A stretch of DNA of 64,000 nucleotides from Pratylenchus scribneri (taxonomy: Eukaryota; Nematoda; Chromadorea; Rhabditida; Pratylenchidae), in the NCBI GenBank assembly GCA_030063045.1, contig JAQSEB010000007.1, positions 186,001 through 250,000 on the forward strand. The letters are read 5' to 3'. The translations under genes were made by a program, and so were the position numbers. This document shows, piece after piece, positions 26,709 to 37,200 of this stretch (positions are counted from its first letter, which is position 1; every line of letters starts with the position of its first letter). The notes under the pieces were generated by a model. The model was not told the DNA's origin. It searched no databases and saw only the letters and a program-made list of their open reading frames with translations.

Positions 26709-27059
26709 ATATTCCAAATATTTCTGAATGAGAAATCAAAAAAACAGATTTGAATTGAATGATGAATATTTGAAATAAAACGATTAAATGGGGAGCGGAT
26801 AAATGAAAGAATGGATGAATTAAAGGAGGAATATTTTTTGGAGTTTATTGATATTCCCCATTTTAATCCAATGGAATAAAAAATGTACCCCAATTTTGCG
26901 CGCATTTTTATATTTTATTCGTCTAGAATTATTTTATAGAATTGATTGAGTGATTTATTATTAGTAAAGTTATTTGTTGCCTAAATTAAAAATTTTGGAT
27001 CCCTTTGGATTTGGTGCATTTTTGAAGGAGATAAATTTAGATTGGATTGAAAGAATTAG
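26709..27059. other. nuclear receptor upstream region
   Basis: AT-rich; contains a TTTCTCATTCAG acceptor directly before the receptor ATG, so an upstream non-coding or leader exon is possible. No other feature. Confidence 0.4.
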
Positions 27060-27337
27060 GCTTTACCCAAAATCGCCAATTCTTCAGAAGCAATTCGCCG
27101 AGTTGCGACGATTATTCCTCCACCCTCGCAACCACCCCTTTTGCCCCCTTATCACATTCATTATCAGTACCAAATTATCAATCACAATCAGCAGAATTCA
27201 GAATCAAAAGGAAGCTAGGAAATGGGAATGGGAAGGAAGATGAATTTGCTTTGGGGGAATTGGTGATGGGAAATTTGAGCGCTCATTTCAACCAACAGAC
27301 AAAACAGATTATGGATAAAAAGATTATATTTAATTAA
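27060..27337 (+). CDS. possible terminal exon, unknown
   Basis: After a GAATTAG acceptor the frame reads FTQNRQFFRSNSPSCDDYSS, FAPLSHSLSVPNYQSQ, ALGELVMGNLSAHFNQQ and stops at TAA near 27337. The Ser/Gln-rich translation looks coding, but no upstream exon joins it. Confidence 0.28.
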
Positions 27338-28612
27338 TTAATTATTAATATAATTAATTTATCATCAAAGGCATTATCATTCTAACATAAATGAACATAA
27401 ATTTTAATTTAATTGAATTGGATTTTTGAGGAACTGTGAATGTCGAAAAAGGACAAAAATGGTGTCTTTTGGTCCATTCCATATTTGTAGTAGATGATTG
27501 AAAATATTGTAAAAAAATATATCGGCGGGGAATGCGATAAAAATAAGACGAATAAAACATGATTTGGAGGACGGAAACAATTTTGGTTGGGAGAGGAACA
27601 AAGTCCAATGAAAGATTAAAATGGAAAAATGGGTGGAATGCATGGGAAAATGATGCCATTTCATTCTTCTCAAATTCATTGATGATCTTTATATTGTTTA
27701 AGAATTTGGCGGCTAAAATGCTTTTGGAAGATATTTAATACCACTATGGCCACGATAGTATTTATCGAGATTATAAGTAGTTTAAAAATAAATCAACAAA
27801 ATATTATGAAATAATGGACTCAAATTGGGAGGGCAGGAGTGGGGTGATTAATTGATTGTGATTAAATTTAACGATTTATGATCACGAAAGGGAATTGTAC
27901 TGAAATGGATGAGTGGGTGGATGTTGGAAAAGTGAGGGTGGAGCTGAAAATATAGCGCAAATTGGCCATCGGCGGCTGATTGAATTGATGTTTGCTTCGA
28001 TCGCGACAATGAATTGAACACAGTTCATCGGAGGGAAAAGGTAAAATTGGGCGAATTCGGCCCCCTTTCCCTCCATTCCACCTTCTTCATTTTCTGACAG
28101 TTCATCAATGTTGATTTATGATTTCCTTTCTCTCCTTTTACTCTGAATTGCGCAGCATTCCATCCAAATAATTTCAACGAATCAGTCCACCCTGATCCAA
28201 TTTATACCGTTTAAAACAATCGAGGGCATTCTGCTTTTCCATAAATTCAAGGCTATTAAGAATGGAGGATCAATTCATTTACATATTATTATTATACGAT
28301 ATTTTGTGATGCCCCAATTTTATATTTTCAAAGTCACATAATTGTGCTCCATTTTTAGCGATTGTACTTATTTTTTTGCTCCTTCCTTCCATTATTAATC
28401 AAATCAATCAGCAAGTAGTGTGAATGTGAACATTGTTGCTCGTGGCGAGGAGATGGAATTATCACAAAAATGATGGCCATATTTGTCACATTCACATGGG
28501 CCAAATTGGGAGAAATGCGAGAATAGGCATCACAAGATTTAAATTAAAATTAACATTCACGTGAATATCCAATATATGTAGTAAATGTTCTAAATTTATT
28601 CTTTTTCACTTT
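27338..28612. other. intergenic, nothing recognised
   Basis: AT-rich; short frames on both strands have no splice partners. No repeats of note beyond an imperfect palindrome around 27740-27763. Confidence 0.45.
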
Positions 28613-28929
28613 TTATGCATACATTCTGCCCAAAAATGTTCCATTATTATTTGGTTCTTTCATTTCGCCGACATTTTTTTCATTATCCAGCAAATTCTCC
28701 TCCTCTTCTTCTTCTCCATTTTGAATTGGAATTCGAATATTTTTCCTTTCCCTCAATGGAACATTATTTATTCTTTTTTCCGGCTAAATTTACAATAAAT
28801 ATTTTAATTAAATTAAATTATTTGGCTTACTTGTTCTGGGAAAATATACCAAATCCAAAGGCCAGTGAAAATTCCCAAAAAATGCAAAAATATGGACAAA
28901 ATTAAATGCCAAGAATTATAGTCGAGCAT
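28613..28929 (-). CDS. small single-pass membrane protein
   Basis: Two exons, ATG 28929 to TAA 28613, about 89 residues. The N-terminal half is one long hydrophobic segment (LILSIFLHFLGIFTGLWIWY) after a short MLDYNSWH leader. The C-terminal half is hydrophilic with an acidic run (NGEEEEEENLLDNEKN) and ends GTFLGRMYA. The GTAAGCC..TTTAG intron is clean. It resembles small integral membrane proteins in general layout; no specific family recognised. Confidence 0.62.
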
Positions 28930-29080
28930 TTTTCTTGATTGAAATTAATTCATCGAATAATCGATGTTTTTTTGGGAATATGGATGGAAGAAAGGACTTG
29001 CAGCAGCACTTTTCCCGGAATGAATCCACAAAAAATTTGGGTCATTTTTCGCGCGGACAATCCCTTCCACAAATCAAGGT

Positions 29081-29543
29081 CATTCCAATCCAAACTGACC
29101 GATTTATTCATTGAAAAATTCATTATATTTATTTTATTTTTATTAGATTTTATTCTCCGGCTGAATCAATGGAAAATGTCGTCAATAATGGATTTCATTT
29201 TCATCCTCATATCTTTGGCCACAGTTAGAATTAGAGTAGCTAAAAGTCGATTTCGGTTTAAGAAGATGAAATTTCAAATCGAAATTGTGGAATTTTGTTC
29301 AAAATAACCGAAAATAGGAGAAACTGAAACCGAAAATCGACATTTTTCTAGAACCGAAAACCGGGTTTTAAAACAGGAATGTCTAAAAACCGATCGGGTT
29401 CTACTCTAGCCATTCCAATCCAAATTCCAAACTAACCGAATTATTCATTGAAAAATGAATCGTATTTATTTTATTTTTATTAAATTTTATTTAATGGAAG
29501 GAAAACATCGTCGATAAATTATTTAATCCCCATATCTTTGACC
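29081..29543. repeat. imperfect tandem duplication flanking a TA-type element
   Basis: Copy 1 (29081-29220) and copy 2 (29411-29543) both start CATTCCAATCCAAA and share TTATTCATTGAAAAAT, ATTTATTTTATTTTTATTA and CATATCTTTG. They are diverged by substitutions and small indels. Between them lies an inverted-repeat element at 29234-29406. Confidence 0.75.
29234..29406. mobile_element. MITE family B, copy 1
   Basis: About 173 bp, flanked by TA on both sides (29232-29233, 29407-29408). Ends GAGTAGCTAAAAGTCG and CGGGTTCTACTC are inverted. The interior is rich in CCGAAAATCGAC-type tracts, shared with the element at 63760-63954. Confidence 0.65.
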
Positions 29544-29769
29544 AGTGAGTAAATGAATGGATTAATGAACATTTTTAATTAGGATTGCCTCTCCGCTCCA
29601 TGCTTAATTTAATCCACATTTTGTCCGCTGATTCGAACGCCCTTTGGCTGATTTTCCACCATTTGTTGGTGCCGTGTAATTCGAGTGCCGATTCGAGAAT
29701 TTGGCTGATTCAATCCCAATTGCTGGTGTCGGGTAATTCGGGCGCCTTTTGGCTCCTTAATCCATTAAA

Positions 29770-31012
29770 TTAATTTCCTCTCCAAATTCCTAATTCCCTC
29801 ACAAGATTTGGCCCCTCAATTCCACCAATCCCGGATGTGAATTGTTTTCCCACAAATCCATGTTGGTCTCGGCTGCTTCGACGGGATTCGATTGCATTTT
29901 TCGGCACAAAATTCATTGTTTCACGAATTGATCGCAAATTCCCATGAATCTACAAAATATTATATTCAAAATTAATCCATAAGTCAATTCTGGTACTTAT
30001 CGATTATCCGGGTCCAGATTTTTTTGAATCACCAGGAAAATGGCAACCCTCATAGGGTCATCCGGTATAGGGTTAGGGTCTCACCTAGGGAGAGGTTATC
30101 ATTTCACATATCCGTAACCCTAATCCTACTAACCCATAAAGGGGACCTTTCATTCCTTAAACAAATGGATCCGGATAACCGATAAGTACACCAATTCTTA
30201 CCAATTCACGATTTTGCCCTCCAACCAATCCCGGTTGATGATGTTCTAAATCCGGCGAATCGTTGGACAATGGTTCGCGCGAAACTCGTCCATTCAATGA
30301 ATGTTGGCCCTCAATTTGTTGCTTTTTATGTTCTTCTCTGGTCAATCTTTGGCTGCCAACCATTTTTTCCTCCTTCGTCAATCCACTTTGTTGGTTTTGC
30401 CCGCCCAATTCCCGCACAATTCGACGACCTCCTTGGCCCTAATCCACATTATTAAATATTATTTTAATTCATTTTTCCATACCCTAACGCCAAATTGGCC
30501 TCCATGATGAAGGCCTTCTAATGATCCTCCACCTTGTCCTCCTTGGTAAAAGGAATGGGGTTCCGGAGAACGAAGGATACGACGGGAACTGCCAATGCCA
30601 ACGGAGGTGCCCTGCCCCTGAGGATGATGGAGTGGTTGGCCATCAGAGCTGATTCCTTTCAAGAGGATGAAATATTCAGTGATTCAGACCAAAATTCAAC
30701 CCATTTTTATGAAATAATTCAAAAAAAAAATAGAATACATCAAATTATTCCTTTTCTATTAGAGTAGGTGGAATTGAGTTCCGCCTGAAGGATTTCTATT
30801 TTTGCAGTTATTTCAATTTATTATGGACGGGATTATTAGATTTTCTTTCCAACCAATTTGAACCAAGAAATTTCGAATTGTTCAAAATTAGTCTTATTAA
30901 TATAATGCAAATAATCTATACCTTGTTTTGAACCTTCAATATTCGAAAGTGCCTTCACATTTAAGGAGGACAAAACGATTATGCAAAAAGAAAGAACAAA
31001 TAATTTGAGCAT
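29770..31012 (-). CDS. secreted Gly/Gln/His-rich pioneer protein, effector candidate
   Basis: ATG 31012 opens a textbook signal peptide (MLKLFVLSFCIIVLSSLNVKA) followed by LSNIEGSKQG. After a long intron the mature protein continues SSDGQPLHHPQGQGTSVGIG, SFYQGGQGGGSLEGLHHGG, then a charged Gln-rich block (QRLTREEHKKQQIEGQH, VSREPLSNDSPDLEHHQ). After a further intron containing MITE family A copy 2 it ends IHGNLRSIRETMNF..LGIWRGN at TAA 29770-29772. About 200 residues, no Cys in the mature part, no membrane segment, no recognisable domain. Signal peptide plus disordered orphan sequence is the usual profile of nematode secretory effectors, but cuticle or silk-like roles fit as well. Confidence 0.66.
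29992..30191. mobile_element. MITE family A, copy 2 (in an intron)
   Basis: About 200 bp with inverted ends GGTACTTATCGATTATCC (29992-30009) and GGATAACCGATAAGTAC (30173-30189). CAATTCT stands directly on both sides (29985-29991, 30192-30198) and may be the target duplication. Homologous along its length to 5951-6161, including GTCATCCGGTATAGGGTT. Located in the last intron of the 29770-31012 gene. Confidence 0.85.
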
Positions 31013-31483
31013 TTTTGTGGAATGGACAATTTTTGATTGGAATTGGAATAAGGGCAGGAATGATCATTTTATTTATACTCATTCATCCATTAATTTGTGT
31101 GAATTTGATTTGAATCAACAAACTAATTCATTTTTAAATTAAGGAATATTTTAAAGGCATAAAGAATTCTTCCAAAATACCAATAAAATGCAATAAACTG
31201 GAATCAACAAAAACACCTTTCTTGTAAACATTCGCCAAAATTGTGCGGATATTTTTATTTTTGGCTTTCTCCATGTGCGCGAAAATATTTTTGTTTTCAT
31301 TTTGCGAAAATTAAAAAAAAAATAAAAGAACAAAAATCACAGTGTAATTTGATGGATCCATAAATTTTGGAACTTTTTTAATGAGTTAATTTAAAAAAAA
31401 TTAATACAATAAAAATGAACAATTAAAATTCACTAAAAAATTAATGAGAATATAATTGTCTAATTTTCAATAATTTCCTCAAT
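31013..31483. other. intergenic, nothing recognised
   Basis: AT-rich spacer between the start of the secreted protein gene and the stop of the carrier gene, both on the minus strand. Confidence 0.45.
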
Positions 31484-33686
31484 TCATGTGTATTTTGCCA
31501 AAAATTCATAAACACTTTCAAATACGACCAACATAATTCCACCACCTGGGCCCAAACGCATTACTGCAAAATAAAATCAATCAATAATTAAAATAAATAA
31601 TAATAATAAATCACCCTTTGGCAATAATCCTCGATAAAGTGCCGAAAATCCTTCGTTTTTATAGACTAGGCCAATTGCCTGCCATGTTGTGTGATAAATT
31701 CGACCAGATTCGGGTTGAGGGCCTTAGAATCCATTAATGAATTTAATATGATTGAATTCACCTTGAATGCGACTTTTTGCCACATCAAATGGAATATTGG
31801 CAATTGAGGCAATGGAACCGGCAGTAAAGCCAAGCAAAAGGCGTAAAGGGACACTGCCCTGGGATTGGCTTTTCGGGGCTTAAATATTTCAGAGAATAAT
31901 TCGTACAATTCTCCTACGATTCATTTGGCTAACCCTTTGGATCCACTTGAACAAAAAATGCCTTCAAATTATGGTAAAGGCCAAAATAGAACATATTCCA
32001 AACGCCTGGAATTGAAAGATGAAGTTCAAATAATCGGCAATCATTAAGAATTGAGGCCCCCAAAATTTTTAAATTTCCAAAAAAGCGATTTCAATGTTAT
32101 AGTTATCATTATCATATTTTACCCAGTGGGTTTTCCGGAAAGTTTTAATCTAAGTTTTCTTCCGGTTGTTCCGGTTAGTTTCCGGAAAGTTTTAATCTAA
32201 GTTTTCTTCCGGCTGTTCCGGTTAGTTTCCGTAAAGTTTTAATCTAAGTTTTCTTCCGGTTGTTCCGGTTAGTTTCCGGAAAGTTTTAATCTAAGTTTTC
32301 TTCCGGTTAGTTTCCGGAAAGTTTTAATCTGTTTTCTTCCGGTTGTTCCGGTTAGTTTCCGGAAAGTTTTAATCTAAGTTTTCTTCCGGTTAGTTTCCGG
32401 AAAGTTTTAATCTGTTTTCTTCCGGTTGTTCCGGTTAGTTTCCGGAAAGTTTTAATCTAAGTTTTCTTCCGGTTAGTTTCCGGAAAGTTTTAATCTGTTT
32501 TCTTCCGGTTGTTCCGGTTAGTTTCCGGAAAGTTTTAATCTAAGTTTTCTTCCGGTTAGTTTCCGGAAAGTTTTAATCTGTTTTCTTCCGGTTGTTCCGG
32601 TTAGTTTCCGGAAAGTTTTAATCAAATTCTTTCCGGTTAGTTTCCGTAAAGTTTTAATCTAAGTTTTCTTCCGGTTGTTCCGGTTAGTTTCCGGAAAGTT
32701 TTAATCAAATTCTTTCCGGTTGTTCCGGTCAGTTTCCGGAAAGTTTTAATCAAATTCTTTCCGGTTGTTCCGGTTAGTTTCCGGTTGTTCCGGTTAGTTT
32801 TCAGAATGCTTTAATTTCTCTTGTTTTCCGCTATTTTACGGACTTTATGAAAAACAATGTTTGGGACCCCAATTCATAAGGAATGCCAAATAATCCAATT
32901 TCATTCCATTTATTTTTATTTCCCACCATGCCTCCAAAGTGTGGCACCCATTCCCAAATAAAGCCCATTTGTGCCAATCCCATTTGTTCGGGCAATTTCC
33001 CTGGCCATTATTAATGCACTTTTTTGCTTAATTTTTAAATCAATTTCGCATCCATAAAATGCCCATTATTTTTCACCTCTTTTATTGAAATATTAATTTC
33101 GGATTGAAGGCGGACTTTTACGGCTTCAAAAGGGCAAATTACGACCTGATTTGTGAGGGAAGGAAAATATTTTCCAATAAATTTAAATTTTGAATATTTC
33201 ACCGCTTCTGTAATTCCACTCATTAACCCGGCCAAGGAAAGCCTCTGAAAATAATTTTCTATTTTATAATTCTTTTATGGTCGACGAACAGCCCAAATTG
33301 GAATTTGATATTGGCCAAGCGGTTCAAGTGCCTGTTTATATTGTTCAAATGTGAAAAATTTGGTTGCTCTTTTCGGCGTTTCGACAAGAATTGGAGGCAA
33401 AATTCCTTTGTAAAAACCTTGGAATGGTTCAAAAATATTCCAATTACAGTAATCTATTCCCTTACCCAAAAATCCTTCTTTTCGAAGAGTTTGCCTAAAA
33501 CAATCCAACAATCCCGAATAATGGCCACCGCCAATTTGAAGGCGAGTTTTGACCAAATCCAATGGATGCATTAAACAAACTTCCACCATCCCTTCAAATA
33601 TTTTATAAAAAATATTTCCATTAAAATTATGGACCAGCAGTTCCGCCGGCGGCCAATTGCCTCCCACCTTCCTTCAACCGTTCCAT
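31484..33686 (-). CDS. slc25a21: mitochondrial 2-oxodicarboxylate carrier
   Basis: ATG 33686 to TGA 31484, about nine exons. All three carrier signature repeats are present: HPLDLVKTRLQIGGG, CPFEAVKVRLQ and IPFDVAKSRIQGPQ, each P-x-[DE]-x-x-K. ETPKRATKFFTFEQYK, GLYLGMGATLWRH, GVWNMFYFGLYHNLK and the end VMRLGPGGGIMLVVFE match SLC25A21/ODC specifically; the RLGPGG motif near the C-terminus is diagnostic. The carrier exchanges 2-oxoadipate and 2-oxoglutarate across the inner mitochondrial membrane in lysine and tryptophan breakdown. The intron between GATLWRH and GVWNMFYFG is about 0.9 kb because it contains the tandem array at 32119-32816. Frame is open and consistent throughout. Confidence 0.93.
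32119..32816. repeat. 0.7-kb CCGG-rich tandem array inside a carrier intron
   Basis: The base unit is 47 bp (GTTTTCTTCCGGTTGTTCCG, GTTAGTTTCCGGAAAG, TTTTAATCTAA), seen for example at 32154 and 32201. Shorter units lack the GGTTGTTCC part and alternate regularly with full units from about 32280 to 32620. Near the end the TCTAA part becomes TCAAATTC. Each unit contains three CCGG sites. The block TTTCCGGAAAGTTTTAAT is close to the core of the array at 22011-23341. Confidence 0.95.
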
Positions 33687-34255
33687 CTTTAATTAAAAAT
33701 GATAATTTTTTAATAAATATTCATTTGAACGAAATTAAAAAAGGCCTTTTAATTCAAAAATATGGCAAAATAAAATTGTAAAGTTTTCTAGAGATTTTTT
33801 CAGAGATGATAAAAAAGGAAAAAGGGGATTAAATTTCATAAAAAAATTAAGTCATCAATTGGTAAATGAAGGAAAAGGGATAAAATTTCAAAAAAAAAAA
33901 GAGAATTTAAATTGGGAGGAAAATTGGGCTTTCCATTGAATATTGAGGATAGGCAACTTTGATGGAAAATGGAAATTAGAGTATTTTTATTCCAAATTAA
34001 TCGGTGGATTGGGCAATTTGAATAAACCAATTTTTGGACGGAGGAATTTGGATGAAATGAAATAAATATAAAATCAATAATTTTGTGTGTTTATTTTTAT
34101 CAGTCAAAACGAAAAAAGGATAATAAAAAATTTTAGCGAGAATTCTTCTTCAATAAGTGAAAAATGGAAAAAACCCTAAAACAAAATATTGAGGAGGGAA
34201 ACAATAAATTAAGGAACAAAAATAATGGGTGGGTGGGTTTGAGGATTTCGACAAA
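33687..34255. other. intergenic, nothing recognised
   Basis: Purine-rich AT-rich spacer between two minus-strand genes; no convincing frame or RNA. Confidence 0.45.
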
Positions 34256-37200
34256 TTATTGGTGGGAAGTTGAGGGGTCCGTTTGTTGTTGATGGATTGG
34301 CGAGAATTTGACGAGCAATAATGGAGCATCACCGCGGGCATCATCCGCCCATTGTTCGGCCCAATGAGTTGGAGTACCTTTGAATTTGAATAAATTAAAG
34401 TGTAATTTATTTATTGTTATTTACCTCGTCCAAAAATAATGAAAATGGCAGTGCCAAGGAGAAGTAACAATGAACAGCCCAAAAACAATAAACGCCAATG
34501 AACCATTGAACTGAATGGAAAATAAATTTCGCAGTAAATATTGGAAATTTCGACAACACTAGGTAACCCAGAGACTCAAATATAGGTTCATTCATTCGAC
34601 TGGGCATGGTCGATTCTCGATTTAGTCTATGAAGTCCCAATTTCAGGCTGGTAGTAAGACTTAGACAAACAAAAGTTAGTAAACCGGTTTGGGTTTAAAC
34701 AATGGTTCAGCTTTTCAAAATAAGCTTACACCGGTAAATTAAAAATTGATAAATTAAATTGACCATGCCGAGTCGAATGAGCCTAGTAACGAGTCAAAAA
34801 TTTACTTAAATTTTGGTATTTACTATTTATTAATCACTAATTAATAAATATTTTTTATAATATATAAGTATATTATTGGTAATTTTAATTTACCCGGCAA
34901 TAACGCTGGGAAAGAAGAGAGTGGGCACAAGGGCATAGGCCAGGCCGAATGCCAATTGCATATGGGAAACAATGTATTGGGTGAATGGGCCACCGCCGGT
35001 GATTGCCGCCGATTTGATGAAGCCAAGTGAGGTGGCACCCAGCGGAAGGAGGCAAAACCAAAGAAGCCAAAGGCGTCTTAAAAATGGGTATAATTTATTT
35101 AAATATTTATTTTTACCGGACAGCGGCCAATTCATTTTGTCCAGGCATTACGGTGACCCCAAGGAAGAGCATTGCGGAAAGGATGAATCCAATTGAATTG
35201 AAAAGGCGCATTTTCCATGTGGCCGATTGAGAGGCAGAAAATGCGGCACAAATATGGAAAAGGAAATGGCCAAGGAACTGGCAAATAATTAAATCAAAAT
35301 TTTAAATTAAAATAAATTACCATAAAGAGGAATGGAATGACCAAAGAATGGTCCAAAGTTTGGTGAAGAACTTTGTGGAAGAAAATTGGATAGAAAATGA
35401 GCAAAGAAAGAAGGGCAAAAAAATAGCAGAATGCGGAAATCCAACAAGCCCAAGCCGAAGTGGAACGGAGTAAAAGGCAAAAAATGGAAGTGGGCAGACG
35501 GAATGGACGACCAGCCTAAAATAAAATAATTTTAATTCATTTACTTCAAAAATATTTACTCTGGGTTTCTTCTTCACAATGTAATTGAGTTCTTCCCCAT
35601 TGACCCATTGATGTTTTTGTGGCTCATCACGGTAGAAAATGAGCCAAATGATGGACAAAAGCAGAGAAATAGCTGAAAAATTAAAATTAAATTGGGATTA
35701 AATTAAATATTAATATTAACCTGAATGAATTCCAAATAATTGAATGTGGCTGGAATGGTCGAATTTGAGCAAATTTACGGTCATGAACCAACTCATTGAT
35801 GGACCAAACTTAAAATAATTTGGTGGAATTAATTGAATGGTTTTATAAATTAAGGCAATTTTTTATCCCAAAAGTAGTTTTTGACTTCTAAATAAATCAG
35901 AAACCGGTCTTAGACCCTACAAACCTTATATCAATTTGTAGATCTCATCGAGACGCATCGAATGGTATATAAAATGCCAAGTTTTAGCCCAAAATTAAAG
36001 TGTTTAAAACCAAAAACTGGAAAATGGTTTAATTCGTTCATTTCGATATAAACAAAGAAATTTATAAGTCAAAAATAAACGCGTCTCGATGAGATTTACA
36101 AATCAGCATAATTTTTGTAAGGTCTAAAATCGGTTTCAGATTTATTGAAAGTCAAAACTTTTTTTGGAAAAAAAAATTAAAAAATATGTCATGTTTTTAA
36201 TATAACCTGAATGGAAGTGAAGCCAACGAGGATGAAGAAATGTTGTTCGCCAATTGTGGCCCATCGATTGGCCATTTGGCCCAAAAAACTGAACGCCGGT
36301 GAAATGCAAAAACCAAGCAGAATTCGGGCAAACAAAATGAATGGTAATGGATTTTCTGCAAAATTAATTTAAATATTTAAATAAAATAAATAAAAAAAAC
36401 CAAAATTCATCAAAAATGGAAATGCGCCGGTGATAATGGCGGAAATGAGCAGAGCAAAAAACATCATTTTGTGTGCTCCATATCGGCGAACCAACAAATA
36501 TGAGGGAAAATGTGCAACCTATAAAATATTTTATATAAATTAATCCAAATTAAATTTACCAAAATTGCCATTCCCGGCCCACTGAAGAGGAGGCGTTGGG
36601 CCAATCGACGAATTTTCTGTCCCATCAATTCGGAATTATTTTTCTGCTGTTCCGGTTCGAATTCTTCTTCGTCTTCTTGCATTTCTTCTTCCTCTTCCAT
36701 AATTTCCTTTGCTTCTCTTTTTTTCGGATTATCTAAATTCCATCAATAATTAAAGAATTTAATCATTTTAAATTTACCATTTTTCGGCTTATCAATTCGT
36801 TTCAATTTTTTCAATCCTGCTGATCCCGTGCCCGTGCCATTTGCCCTTGGAAATTCCTGCTTAAATAATTCCATTCATTTAATTATTATCAAAGCCAAAA
36901 GTGCCACCTGATCATTATAATCCGTTGCATTTATTTCCTTTGACTGAATTATTTTCTGAACATTTTGAATGAATTTCCTCGAAGCGATGGTCGAATTCTT
37001 TGGCGGCAATTCGGTGGAAACATTTTCATCAGCCCAATTTACGGTGGTTGACGGAGAATTGCCTAAAAATTAATTTTTTTTTTTATTTTCAATTTTTATT
37101 TTATTATTTTTATTTGTTATTTATTATTTACACATTTTTGCACATTCCTTCATTCATATTTTCACCTCATTTTTCAATGTTCATCGATGAATTCGAAAAT

